From contig OZ020490.1 in the NCBI GenBank assembly GCA_963971405.1, forward strand, positions 310,001-374,000: a stretch of 64,000 nucleotides of DNA, read 5' to 3'. Positions 11,560 to 23,600 of this stretch are shown piece by piece. Source of the stretch: Psococerastis gibbosa. Taxonomy: Eukaryota; Arthropoda; Insecta; Psocodea; Psocidae. A model generated the notes under the pieces. The model saw nothing but the letters and a program-made list of their open reading frames with translations. It was not told the DNA's origin and did no database searches. Position numbers and translations under genes: made by a program. Within the stretch, counting starts at the first letter, position 1; every line of letters begins with the position of its first letter.

Positions 11560-12575
11560 TTAAACTACGACCATATTCCTGAGTCTCTGAAATTTAATCT
11601 TGTTTAATGGTTTAGTATTAATGTGCGCGATCTGTTCGTCGGTAGGACAAAAAGTAGCCTCAATTATATTTTTCTTAATGAGATTTCTGATAAAATGAAC
11701 TTTGACATCTATATGTTTTGTGCGTTTGATATTCTGATCCTCCATAAGCATAAGCGCACTTTGGTTATCAATAAGCAGCTTACATTTCAGAGACTCATTA
11801 CATAATTCTTCTAACATAGACTTAAGAAATAAGATAGATTTGCAGCACTCGTCTGCTGCCACATACTCCGCTTCGGTGCTGGACAAAGCAACGATTGATT
11901 GTTTCCTTGTAGCCCAAGAAATTGGACCACCACAAAGGAATATTATGAAGCCAGTTGTACTTTCTCTCCCATCATCGTTTTCAGCGTAGCTAGCATCAGA
12001 ATATGCTACTAACTCAGAATCATCTTTAAAACGAATTCCAGTATTAATGGTTCCTTTAAGGTACCTAAAGATTCTCTTTACGTTCAGGATATCCTTAAAA
12101 CTGTAGTTCTCTACACTGCGAGCACATATATTTACGGCATAAGTTATGTCAGGCCGGGTAAATCTAGACAGATACAACAGAGAACCGACCGCCTCTCGAT
12201 AGGGAAATTTTCTTAGACTATCCGTTGCCCCTTCACCGTCATCAGTATTATTATTATTATTATTTTCTGACATGGGTGTCGGTGCTGGCTTACACCCACT
12301 CATGTTGAACACGCCAAGTATCTTCTTACAATATTCCGAATGGGTTAAAGTCACTGAGTCCTTACCCCAATCTAGTTTAATTCCCAGATAGCAACAACAT
12401 TGCTGACGGTAGTTTCAAACTCACTTGTAAGTTCAACCAAAAAACTTTCCAACTCATTAATATTCTTTGAAAGTGCTATGCCGTCATCTACGTGAATCGC
12501 AAGGATCAAAGTTTTTTCACAATTACAAAAAATACACGGATCATTTGCCAGCTGTTTAAGCTCAATTTGATACAA
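11560..12575 (-). pseudogene. copia RT C-terminal part and RNase H
   Basis: The RT part (12372-12575) has the copia catalytic segment ILAIHVDDGIAL, then the frame shifts. 11560-12354 follows with YCKKILGVFNMSGCKPAPTPM, FPYREAVGSLLYLSRFTRPDI, YSDASYAENDDGRESTTG, SIVALSSTEAEYVA and NIKRTKHIDVKVHFI, the full RNase H signature of Ty1/copia Pol. At least one frame break, so inactive. Confidence 0.9.
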
Positions 12576-12594
12576 AAATTTTGTTAACCTTTCA

Positions 12595-13065
12595 TTAAAT
12601 TGTTTGGGACTCTGTTAAGTCCGTATAGACTTTTTTTTTTAACTTACAAGTTTGTCCTTCTTCTTTAAACCCTTCTGGTACGTATATATACACGTTTTTG
12701 TGCTCACCAAGGGTACTAGACAAGAATGCACCACAAATATCGAATTTCTTTGAATGAAAATTATTTTTTGTTGCCAAGGCAATAATTATTCTCAATGCTT
12801 CAAGATTGACAACTGGGCTAAACGTGTCTTAGTAATCGACCCCAAACTTTTGCTGAAAGCCTCTAACAACTAATCTAGCCTTATATCTACCGTCTTTTTG
12901 TCTTCGGAACACCCACTTTGCACTTAACACATTTTTTGTAGTAAGCACATCGCTATTCACTATTCTACAAGTATCATTTTTTTAACAGGTTTGACTTTTC
13001 CTCTTCTATCGCCTTCATCCAGCTCCGAGCATCCTCTCCACTAACTGCCTCGTAATATGTGTTGG
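12595..13065 (-). pseudogene. copia RT N-terminal part
   Basis: 12595-12795 gives FDICGAFLSSTLGEH and YVPEGFKEEG (copia has D-V-x-x-A-F-L-x-G-x-L and Y-M-x-Q-P-x-G-F). Upstream fragments in broken frames carry YYEAVSGEDARSWMKAIEEE, the conserved start of copia RT. Stops and frameshifts present. Confidence 0.8.
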
Positions 13066-13692
13066 GACTTATATTGCCGACGAACGCGCTGTATGCTTCG
13101 TAGAGTTCGCAGTCTCACTACCGGCGACGTCTGCGTTATTTTCACTAGCATGTTTCAACTCACATTCCAACAAGCGTGATTTGACAAATTCCATAGTGAT
13201 AGTAGTGGCCATTGTTTCGATAGCCATTACTACAAGGTCGTAACTTGTTGGTAAAGCCAACAGGAAATGACAAATTTTATCATCTTCTTCAAACTTTGCT
13301 CTGGCATTATCCAACTCTCTTAAAAGAGTGTCAAAGGCGATAAAATGTTCCTCCAGTGAACCTTTGTTAAATTTTTTTTGTACTTACACTTTTACGCACG
13401 TATACCTTTTCTAGAGCTTCAAGCATGTCAAATGCGGTTGATTTCCCCTGGACATACCCTAAGTGCTTATCCGTGAGGGATTGTATGATCAGTAATTTTG
13501 CCAGACGATCCTGTTTCCCATGTTTATAGGGATCCTTTTTGAATAAAACTTCCGAATTAGTAATGACTTCGGAGCACTCTCTCTCTCTTGAAAAACAGTT
13601 ATCCGTCTAAACATCCAGTTGGAAAAATTACTGCCCTCAAACTTGGGCAAGATCACATGGTTAGCCGTCATAAATACTTGAATAAATAACAA
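13066..13692 (-). pseudogene. copia gag remnants
   Basis: Two frames: 13489-13692 with ILPKFEGSNFSNWMFRR (gag start: F-x-G-x-N-F-x-x-W) and 13069-13314 with FEEDDKICHFLLALPTSYD and MEFVKSRLLECELK (UBN2-like gag). The nucleocapsid, protease and integrase are deleted. Confidence 0.78.
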
Positions 13693-13725
13693 TAAAAAAC
13701 TTCCTGTTTTTAATATATAAAACCG

Positions 13726-13745
13726 CTAGGCCTGGGCCCATAACC
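13726..13745 (-). other. copia primer-binding site (half-tRNA type)
   Basis: On the minus strand the bases just inside the 5' LTR read GGTTATGGGCCCAGG. This matches the anticodon-loop region of initiator tRNA-Met, as in Drosophila copia, which primes from a half-tRNA (family knowledge). Confidence 0.7.
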
Positions 13746-13914
13746 TGTTGAAATTAAATAAGCTAAAAGAACACACGTGGAGATACATCTTACTTTTTAA
13801 AGATAATATTGATGATAGTAAACAACCATAGAGTACCGACGTCCGACACGGACACTTGGGAGTGGCACGAGACACGTTTAACTTACGCGCCACGTCCATA
13901 AATTAACTTCAACA
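13746..13914 (-). repeat. copia 5' LTR
   Basis: 169 bp, about 93% identical by eye to the other LTR, followed by the target duplication AGTAC at 13915. Confidence 0.92.
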
Positions 13915-13919
13915 AGTAC

Positions 13920-16250
13920 AACCAAAAAATACAATACTAAAATTGAGAAAACTATAATAGACGGTTTAAAACTAAACGACCTGCTTCTGCACGAAACTTG
14001 GGAGACGGTTCATTATGAAACTGATGTTAACTGCTGCGCGGACAACTTCCTACATACTTTGACTAACTACATTACCTTAGCCACGAAAACAGTCACAAAA
14101 CCTAATAAAACAACGAAACTCAAGCCGTGGATAACTATTGGCCTGCTTAAATCTATTAACAATCATAGAGATCGTATGAAACAGAGATTAACAGCATACC
14201 TCAACTATGATGAACTCCGGAAAAAATATATCCGATACAGAAACCATTTAAAAAAATTGATCACAAATACAAAAAATAATTTTTACAAAGACAAGATAGG
14301 CCTATTAACAAGTAAAGAAAATCCACGTGAGACATGGAAACTTATAAACGAAATTACCGACATTATTAAAAAATCTAAAAATTAAATCAAGGAAATTTCA
14401 GATAATGAGAATAAACGTCTAACAATGGAAAACAATCAGGGTAGGGACATCGCCAACGCATTTAACTTATATTTTGCGAGGGTTGGCGAGACTCTAGCGT
14501 CTGAACTGCCCAAAGGACAACACAATGCGGAGCAACCAACAGCAGAACGATGCAACGAGCGTTCTGTCTTTATGACACCTATTGACGAACAAGAGACTGA
14601 AAAATATCTAATAGAACTCAAGACGAATGCTGCATCAGGCCTAGATGGAATATCGGCAAGGACCTTGAAACAGCACTGACATCGTCTCCTGAAGCCACTT
14701 ACATACCTGATTAAATCTCGTAATGACTGAAGGTTCATTTCCTGACGTGTGCAAACGAGCTACCATAGGCCATAGGAAATGTCCAACTATCGACCGATAT
14801 CCCTTATCTCAAAAATAATCGAAAAAGCTCTCAAATCTCGACTAATGTCTTTCCTCGAACAGACGCACTCCCTCTCAGAACGACAGTTTGGAAACGGAAG
14901 AAGCACTCAAGACGCACTAGCTGAACTTTCAGGACGAGTATACTCTGACCTAGACAAAGGACTACACTCATTATGTATCTTCTTGGACCTAAAAAAAGCA
15001 TTTCACACCGTTATCACATGACATACAACTTTCCAAACTCGAGCGGGCAGGAATAACGGGGATTTGTCTTCAACTAGTTTGCTCGTACATTACCAACAGA
15101 CAACAACAAGTTTTAATAAGTGGACCGTACGATGCTTGTGGCACAAGCAAAACTTTTTTTAGTGACATGACGACAATGACGTGTGGTGTCCCGCAAGGAA
15201 CCGTCCTCGGTCTCCTTTTTTTCCTCGTCTACTATAATCAACTACTGGAACTGGACACAGAAGGTACACTGATAGGCTTCGCCGACGACACTGTTCTGTA
15301 CTTAAACGGTCCTACGTGGAACGACACTTATCAAAAGGCAACCACCGCAATACGCAAGGTAAAAGATTGGCTAGACAAGAACTTACTTACCCTTAACATT
15401 AATAAAACGGAGTACATGGCTTTCAGCAACACGGTTGTCGGGCAACCTGAAAACCAGCACTTGATGCTTCATGGACATTACTGTGCTCTAGACAACTGTT
15501 ACAATTGCCGAGAAATTATTAAAACTGATAAATACAAATACTTAGGGACCATTATGGACTACAAATTTACGATGGAGTGAGCACATATCATTAACTGTCA
15601 AAAGGTTAAGAAAAACCGTGTACATTCAAAAGACTAAGGCATATTGTAAACAGTGACGTTATAAGACAAATTTACATCGCGCTAGTCCAATCACTTGAAC
15701 AATATAACATCTTAGCATGGGGCGGAGCACATTCTACAATCATGGAGCCCCTAGAAACAGCCCTCCGAAGCGTAATTAAAGTTGCCATGAAAAAGCACTA
15801 TAGGTACCCATCGGAACTGCTCTATGACGAATTTAACGTACCTACCACCACAATCACTTACGCAAGAGGGCAAGACAGCTTTGTTTATACAGGTACAAAC
15901 AATTACTAGACGCAAACAACCAATCAGAATTAATTCAACATGACTGTGGCACAAGACTTGGTGTTGGTCGCAATCTTCAGATCCCCAGTCATAACACTAC
16001 CCTCTTTTCAAACATTCGCACATTTACCTATCAGTTCCATTCTATAACAGCCTTCCTGAGTTCATAAAAAATCTACGGCCAAAAAAAAAAATTCATAAGT
16101 AAAATTAGCTTTCATCTGTCCCAAAATCAATTAAAAAATCTTCCAGCAATAGCGCACTAGCATAACAACCCCGGATTCTACAGAGTGATAAACAATTATA
16201 TTATTTCATCTTAGTATGATCTTACTTACTAACTTACTTAGTGATGTCAC
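13920..16250 (+). pseudogene. non-LTR reverse transcriptase, broken
   Basis: RT fragments in changing frames: 14059-14385 (fingers), 14425-14679 (KTNAASGLDGISARTLK), 14779-15021 (YRPISLISKIIEKAL, RQFGNGRSTQDAL, IFLDLKKAFHTV) and 15167-15580 (CGVPQGTVLG, IGFADDTVLY, YKYLGTIMD), then degenerate C-terminal sequence to about 16150. Catalytic FADD intact, but multiple frameshifts. It continues the endonuclease at 10685-11336 across the copia insertion. Confidence 0.82.
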
Positions 16251-16554
16251 TTAGAGTCTACATAAAATTAATTAATTAATTAATCGATAAAGTTTTATTT
16301 ATTTTATTTTAGTATAAGCTTAGTTATTAGTACTAAGGGGGCCGCAGAAAATCCTTTGGGGCACCTCTACTTTAATATATCACTGTAGGCCTATATGTAT
16401 ATGTAATATTGAATAAATTTATTTATTATTATTATTTTTTATTTTCATGACGATGATGATGATGATGATGAGAAGAAGAAGACAGAAAACATACTACAAC
16501 CGGAGGATGAATCTACTCAGAAGGAAGAAGTTATGCCTGACCCCCATCCCCCAG

Positions 16555-17225
16555 TGACCAGCCGAGGACTCGTGTTTTGCCTGCTGGCCGACTACCTTAA
16601 GGCGGAAAGAAGATACCTTCTTTGGTGGGAGGATGTCGTTGCGCTACTGGGTTTTGTACGCGTTCGAAAAAAGAAGAGAAAGAAAACAAAAGAAGTCAAC
16701 CTAAATGTTTTTAATGTTTTGAAATTAGGCGCCCATTCCACATACGTACAACGTCAATGAAAATTATGAAATTGAAGGACATTTCAATTTCTCATTGATG
16801 GGGGCCATTCCATATGTTTTTCAAAAATTGACAATTTTCAATTGAAGCGTATGCGCCAAATTTTTGAAATATGTTTCTTGAAATTGTATTTGTTTTCTTC
16901 GTCGCCTTATTATTTAATCCTTATTATAATTTTTATACAGAAATGCTTTCTTTTTAGAGAAATCAATTAAAATAGTTGTACTTGTCATATCATATGACGC
17001 CATTTTTTAATTTTATATTGTTTGTTTCATTGTTTGTGATTTTACTCTATTATCAATTGATCATTGATCAATTTTAACAATGGCATAGAGTAAAATTGAA
17101 ATGCCCTTCAATTTCATAATTTTCATTGACGTTGTACGTATGTGGAATGGGCACCTTATCGCTAACGTTTTGCTTTAATAAATGAAAAATTGTGAACTTG
17201 AATAATTATTTATAGTTTTTGAACA
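16555..17225 (+). repeat. 3' LTR of BEL/Pao-like element (interrupted by MITE)
   Basis: 240 bp of LTR once the MITE and its duplicated TTA are removed. Preceded by an acidic, Pro-rich coding-like stretch (16447-16554) and followed by the duplication TTGAG at 17226-17230. Confidence 0.85.
16728..17155. mobile_element. Harbinger-type MITE in the 3' LTR
   Basis: 428 bp with terminal inverted repeats of about 60 bp (GGCGCCCATTCCACATACGT at the left, its near-perfect complement at the right), flanked by TTA (16725-16727 and 17156-17158). The other LTR shows the empty site at 7651-7655. TTA duplication and lack of ORF fit PIF/Harbinger MITEs. Confidence 0.92.
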
Positions 17226-17389
17226 TTGAGACTCAATAATGTTTTTGGTCCCCGCATGTTCTGCCACCTTGGCGCCATTGCCTGTGCACTCTCAATGATT
17301 GTCTGAGGTGGAGCTATAGTAGGGCAAAGGGTGCATTGAAGCATAACTGTGGGTTAGTAATGCACCATGTATCGTACTACATATTTCAG

Positions 17390-17671
17390 AACGAGTCGGT
17401 TCAGTACTGGATATCGAAAGGCGTCCCTAGGCGTAAACTCGTCATGAAGTTGCCTTCATCTGGAGTGGGCTTTACTCTCGCCAGCACCAATAATACGGGT
17501 CTCAAAGCTGAGGCAAATTTACAGTATGAACATGAATCGTACAGCCTTATCTGTAGAAATATTCAGAATGGATGGAACGTCGTGCGAGATCGAGAGGGAG
17601 CAATGAGTTCTTATATCTACAAAGACGATAAATGGGTCTCATTTAATGATATAGTCGACATCCAAAGGAAG
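17390..17671 (+). CDS. gene 1 exon 6: GH18 C-terminal part
   Basis: Acceptor AG at 17388-17389, donor GTGAGC at 17672, both phase 0. The 94 residues begin [19 protein letters not shown], typical of the GH18 segment where chitinases have a Y-W-x-x-x-G-x-P-x-x-K-L-x-x-G-L-P pattern, and end in WVSFNDIVDIQRK. The insertion loop is 10 residues shorter than in gene 2. The upstream ATG-to-acceptor reading is intronic. Confidence 0.85.
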
Positions 17672-20600
17672 GTGAGCAATTAATTAACTATATATTTTGA
17701 TTACTCTGATTCTGATTACACCCACATACAGTATATAATAACCAGTCTGCTTCCAGCTTCACCTTTTTCCCGGTAGATGGCACTGTTCACATTCGCACAA
17801 TGCAATATTCCTAAATCTCCTTTTTACGCATTTATTTTCTTTATTCAATAATATCTTTACGCTACCCTCTGTGCCTCATCAGCTCCTTTAGCTGCTGGGG
17901 ACACAGAGTTGGTTTGTCTACATGGAAGCAGGCTGGGTCACATCCATTAATAATTGTAAGCATTCTTTTCACACACCTGATATTGTAATCATTGTTTGTA
18001 AATTCTCTCTTAACTTACTTAAGTGGAGTCGAAACTACTCAATACAAATCATTACTAGTATCAATCATTCAAGTGTCCAGTCCAACCAGCCTCATTACAA
18101 CTTGCTGCTTCTGCTTCTGCGGCTTGACATGGTGGTAGCCTATTACTTGTGCGAGTCTTTAGACACCATGGGAGGCCTCGTAACTCAACTCCAAGCTATT
18201 TAGTGAGAGGACTAAAGATGTTACTTGGATACATTCTTAAAAATGTTTGTTTGCTATTAGGCAGGCAGGCAGGTGGGCTATTATTTAAATAACTATTTAA
18301 ATATAATAATATTTGTCTTGGCACCAAATAATTATGTGGGGATTGGGGAATTTGCTCTCAAAAAGACCATGACCGTCAGAGCATGATTTGGGCTCTTCAA
18401 ACATTTTCAAGCCGTGCTGATTAACATAGCACCAGCACCATAGGCTCAAAAGACAAGGACTGTCTAAAGGTACAGTCCAACTTCTCTATAAAATCATTTT
18501 TGGACAAACAAAATAATTATATCAACTCCTTTCCCTTTTTTCTCAATGCTTGCAATGTGCTATGCACGGTAGTAGGAGTTCCACAAGACACAGCACCATC
18601 CTCAGTCCGCACATTATCATGGTTTCCATTTTCTTGTATTTCAGTCGGAATACATACGTATGATGGATTTGGGAGGAGCTGCGGCCGAAATGCTCCCAGA
18701 CGACCCTAACGACTGGTGTGGAGGTGGCCGCTATCCTATCCTGTCCACGATAAGACAGGTGCTGGGACCTGCAATGAATCATACTGTTTCTATACCTAAC
18801 AATTTCATGAAGGATATCGGCTCCTACCTGATTTTGATAATCTGTCTCGGCGCTATTTTTGGATACAGTATTTATCAAGTTAATCGAAGGTATCGTCGGA
18901 GAGGCCAAAATGACATGATTATGATGGAAAAGAAATTGATACATGTCATCAACAGACTTGTGCAAAGTGACGGGAACATGGAGCCAATTGAAATGCCATT
19001 TGTTACTTTGGAGAGAAAGGTGGAACTACGCAGACCGCGTGAAGAATCTCATGGGCCGGCGCCAGAGTATCAGCTTCCTGTTGACCCACATTGGGAGATT
19101 TCCCGAGACAATATCGTTCTGGGTAACCTTCTGGGAGAAGGCGAGTTTGGTCGAGTAGTATTGGCCAAACTTACAGATGACTCACAAAGAGGCAGCACAT
19201 CTGTTGCCGTTAAGATGTTGAAAGGTGAGTCTGAAAGAAAATGGAGGAGAGTTTTAGATACTTCGGCTTTAGTTATATACAATACAAGTCCTAAACCTAA
19301 ACCAGAACTAACTTAGCTAATTAGAATACTAGCTATAGTAATATAGCCTAATACCATGCTTTCCTTTTCGCAAAACTTAAGCTTGGCGTCGTCGAAATGT
19401 TCGATTTCAACGGGATTGCATGTTTTGAGGAGCCAGAACGAAATAAAACTTATAAGTGACTTTTACGAAATGTCTGTATGCCTGCTAGTTGGTTTATCTG
19501 TGTAGGTATCTATGGGCATCGGCTAATTCTTAAATTCGGCATATATAGGTTTGCAAACATCTTATCTGGGGAAAAAATCCCTATTGGGTCAGGCTAATAT
19601 TTTTGACCATTCACCTATATTTAAAGCAATTGCCCTGTTTAATACCTTACCAACAGACATTAGAGACCAGTCTCACTTGCCTAAATTCAAATCAATCGTC
19701 AAAAGATGGGTAAAAAATCAATCTTGATTTGTAAACTGTTTCAATATTCAAGTTTTCCTACAGAGTTAGGCCTAGATTTTTTAGATTTTTAACTTTTTAA
19801 ATATTAAATAATTGTATACCTCGTAAATATATGTAAATGTGACGACACATCCTGTGTATAATGACAATGATTCACTCACGTAACAAGTCGGCCCTTTGGG
19901 TTGTATAAACAAAAAATAACAAAAACTTAGAGTTTTAGATAAACTTGTTATAACAATTCCCGAATTAGTAAAACCCAAATAATCGTTAAGAAATTAACTT
20001 TGTCTAAGAAACCCACTTGTGTTAGTATAAAACCCTGAGCGTTTTCGGCAAGAACTGCCATCTACAGAGGGAAACCCACTAGCACAGTTACACCTTATCG
20101 GCGATTTGAGACTTGCTCAACTCGAGGAGAAGATGCAAATGTGACTAGGGAGAGGAAACCTTGGTTTACATAGGACTGGGAGCGGGGGGAGGAGGGGGTG
20201 GGAGGGGGCGTGGCTGGTTACCTATTCCTAACCTACTAGCTAGATCTATTAGAGGGGATTGTGTGAAGGTTGTGTCGTTTGTTAACTTTTCCCTATTGTG
20301 TAAATTTTCAAAAAAATTTAAAGTGTAACTTTCTTTATTTTGTGTAGGGCTGTCCAATTGTGAGGATCGAATGTGTGATTTTCCGAGTTAAGGTGTTTCA
20401 CGAATGTGCTGTTGGTGTTGGTGTCTCCTATACCTGTTATATGTTCTCTGACCCTAGTTTTAAAACTTCTGCCTGTTTGGCTTATGTAAATTGCGTTACA
20501 ATCGTTACGATTTAGACGATAAACTCCATTGCCTTTTCCTTTTCTGGTTTGGTTTTGCAGTTCATGAGTTGGCTAAATTGTTGCGGTTGTACGGGGCTGG

Positions 20601-23600
20601 TGTTTTGTCTGTTGTAGAAGAAATGAGGTTACTTATTTTTTCTGTGCTTTTTTCTATGTATTGTATCCTGAAATATGATTTATTGGTTTCCGGGTTTAAG
20701 CTCTCTGGGGGGTAAATTAGTTTGAGGTTGTGTTTGATTTTGTGATGTCGTAGGATTCTGTATATTAGATGGAGATTGAAATTGTTATTTTGGGCAATTT
20801 GTTTTATTGTATCTAATTCATTATTATAGTTGGTTTCATTCATAGGGATGCTAAGGAGTCGAAAAATCATACTATGGAATGTCGCGTGTTTGTGCTGGAA
20901 TGGGTGAGAAGAATCAACAGGGATTATATTATCGCTATGGGTTTCTTTACGAAATATCTTAAAGTCTAGGGTAGGCCTACTATTATTTTTGGTGATGGTG
21001 AGGTCTAAGAAGTTCAGGGAGTTGTTTTCTTCTACTTCCATGGTAAATTGGATTTTTGGGTGAATTGTGTTGATAAAACTTAAGAAATTAGAAATCTAGT
21101 TGTCTGTTACTTCCTGTCCAAATGCAGAAGATATCATCCACATATACCTTGTCCATAAAGATATACATTTAACTAGGGGGTTTTTATTGAGTAGAAGTTT
21201 GTGTTCGAAGTTATCCATAAAAATTTCAGCAAGAAGGGGAGAATGGGAAGAACCCATAGGTAGGCCTATTTTTTGTTAGCTGTAGTCGGATTCAATAAGG
21301 TGTAACTGTGCTAGTGGGTTTCCCTCTGTAGATGGCAGTTCTTACCGAAAGCGCTCAGGGTTTTATACTAACACATGTGGGTTTCTTAGACAAAGTTAAT
21401 TTCTTAACGATATTATTTGGGTTTTATGAATTCGGGTTGTTTTTCTCTAAGTTTTTGTTATTTTTTGTTTATTAAAATGAAATACCACGAAGTCACGAGT
21501 AATCTAATTATTTATCTTTGGGTTGTACTTAGTGTGGGTAGATGAAAATGTAAAATGTTAATTTATTATATTAAATTCATTCATTCATTCAATCAGGTAT
21601 AAGGAGATTTCATAAAAGCACCAACCCGGCCGTGTCGAGGGGCGGCGGTTTCTCATTCGCCTATAAATGATTACACATATTACACTAATGAAGTACAGTT
21701 GAACAAACATCGCCCAAGCGCCGACTGGTTAATGAACTTGATCTAGTAGCTGGAAGAGAAGACATTTGTATGATTAATTTTTATACCAAGTTTTATTAAA
21801 ATCGGATAATACTTGGAAGTTAGAGTGTTTAATAAAGCCGATACTAATAATATTTCGAATGGGGGGGGGGTGTGTTTTAGGTTCAAGGTGGCCATGTGAA
21901 AAGTTATGGAGAACATTGTCGTCGTCTCAATAGGTTGATGAATCTCTCTAATATACGATGCATGCTATATGTTTTTAAGTAAAACCATTAAACGCCATTT
22001 AAGTTTTAGTTTTAAATACTTTGAAATTAATAAGTCAAAAGTCCTTGATGCTGATGGGCATTGTGTTTTCAGAGGTTCATAGTGACAGCGATATGATAGA
22101 TTTTGTAAGCGAAATGGAAATAATGAAAATTATTGGCGAGCATATCAACATAATCAATTTGGTTGGCTGCTGCACGCAAGGCGGTCCTTTTTTTGTAGTC
22201 GTCGAGTTCGCCCCACACGGCAATTTGAGGGATTTCTTAAGGGGATGTCGAACCACTACTCTGTTGACCCCCCAACATGAAGACCGTCACGTTCTCAATG
22301 ATAGAGATCAAGTTTCTATCTCATATCAAATTTCAAGAGGAATGGAGTATCTTGTGTCAAAAAAGGCAAGTGAAACTGGTAGACTAGGGCTCAAGTTCAT
22401 CAGAACAATTAAATACAGAACTGCAGTACATGAGCATACTCATACATCCCCCCATACATCAAGGCCGTAGCCAGGATTTTTTTCGGGGGCGGCTGGGCTG
22501 TAATGACGACTGTGATCCTGTCTATTGTATACAATACATTGTAGTAATATATGGTATATATAACACTGACATCAAATTAATTTTGGTTGAAGAGGTAACC
22601 TCCTCGAAATTGGAGGAAATGGAAAAAGCTGAGCTTGGCGGGATTCTAACCCACGATCTACGCCTAACCGGGGCGTCGTCTCAACCGCTCATCACCGCAA
22701 ATCAAATTGAAAAATAAGAATAAAACACAGTGGCGGCTTCCAACTCAACGACCCAAACTTCCTTACTTGCTTCGTGTGTCCAGCTGGAGACACACATTTA
22801 ATGAGTGCAAAAAATTGGGCATCCGAGCTTGGAGGGCTTTGTCGTTTGCTTCATGCTGGTCGTTAATCGTGCATGTAGTGGACAGACCAGCAGGTGGGCG
22901 GCACCCTGAACTGCCCCAGTGTGAGCGTCGGCAACACGCAATCTTCACATGGCAGCGGTGGCCTTCGAGAGTGCTGTCGAACGTACGCCAGATGTGAAAA
23001 GAAAGGTGAAGCCATCCGACATCAGTTTCTCATCGGGGAAGGGCAGTTGTGGGTGAAGATTTTCTTCATGCCTATATGCGGTGATCAATCGGAACATTAG
23101 TAGTAGGGCCGGTAGGGGTGGTGCTGCTGCGCAGGAAACTTTTTCTTGATGAAAGGCGGCAAGGAGAAGGTCGTGCATCGTTTCTTGTTTGTTGGCTGCT
23201 ATAACAGCGGAAACTGTGACTCGTCTGATTGTTGGGGGAGTAATTCCAGCTATTGGGTAAATTTTGCTGAGAGGCGTAGGTTTGAGACCTCCCGTTATGA
23301 TTCCCACTATTTCGTTTCTGGGGCGACATTCTTTAGCATCAACCGACTTGTGCCACACAACAGTTGCGTAATCTCCCGCGGTTCTCACAGTTCCTGGCTG
23401 GGCATCCCATGAGGAATAAAGTAAGCATTTTCTTAATTTTTTTTATGGTGAACATTTTCATCTTTTTGTAGTTGAGGGTTCTGTCCAAAATTCTTAACAC
23501 CTAAATATTTGGGAGCGTTGTTGTGTCTGAGTTGTACATTTCCCCATATTTTATATATATATTATATTATATATATATATATTTATTTCCCCACATTCAG

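Larger units (their letters stand above)
11342..13914 (-). mobile_element. copia (Ty1-type) LTR retrotransposon, internally deleted
   Basis: Identical-length 169-bp LTRs (11342-11510 and 13746-13914), TG...CA, flanked by the 5-bp duplication AGTAC (11337-11341 and 13915-13919). On the minus strand the order is gag, RT, RNase H. The whole element is 2573 bp against about 5 kb for intact copia: protease and integrase are missing, with gag joined almost directly to the start of RT at about 13070. LTRs differ at about twelve sites by eye. Confidence 0.93.
10545..16440 (+). mobile_element. non-LTR retrotransposon split by a copia element
   Basis: Plus-strand endonuclease (10685-11336) resumes after the copia insertion with RT fragments (13915-15900) and ends with ATT/TTATT repeats at 16410-16440. 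Several frameshifts and stops break the RT. The 5' edge is approximate. Confidence 0.78.
7481..17225 (+). mobile_element. BEL/Pao-like LTR retroelement with nested insertions
   Basis: Two direct 240-bp LTRs (7481-7720; 16555-17225 with a 428-bp MITE and its 3-bp duplication inside) start TG and end CA. They are flanked by a 5-bp target duplication TTGAG (7476-7480 and 17226-17230). This shows they belong to one insertion. Inside are a primer-binding site, a gag remnant, an acidic Asp-rich tract split between 10375-10543 and 16447-16475, and two non-LTR elements, one of which carries a copia element. No pol of its own is recognised, so it is a defective or non-autonomous element. Confidence 0.85.
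19904..21520 (-). mobile_element. Penelope-like element with GIY-YIG domain
   Basis: Minus strand: RT pieces (GLPMGSSHSPLLAEIFMDNF, then NFLDLTI and an FRKETHSDNIIP stretch), followed by a GIY-YIG-type segment near 20410-20560 (CNAIYISQTGRSFKTRVREH). The order RT then GIY-YIG is diagnostic of Penelope-like elements. It is framed by inverted copies of about 170 bp (19904-20090 and 21308-21474; core GTCTAAGAAACCCAC). 5'-truncated and frameshifted. Inside intron 7 of gene 1. Confidence 0.85.

Noticed and set aside
22366-22372. GT donor four bases after the kinase exon in place of the GC donor
   Set aside because: It would shift exon 9 out of frame in both paralogs; the GC donor joins SKK to LVHRD cleanly.
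22620-22695. Possible tRNA gene on the minus strand
   Set aside because: A and B box-like words are present but I cannot see a full cloverleaf; treated as a SINE head.
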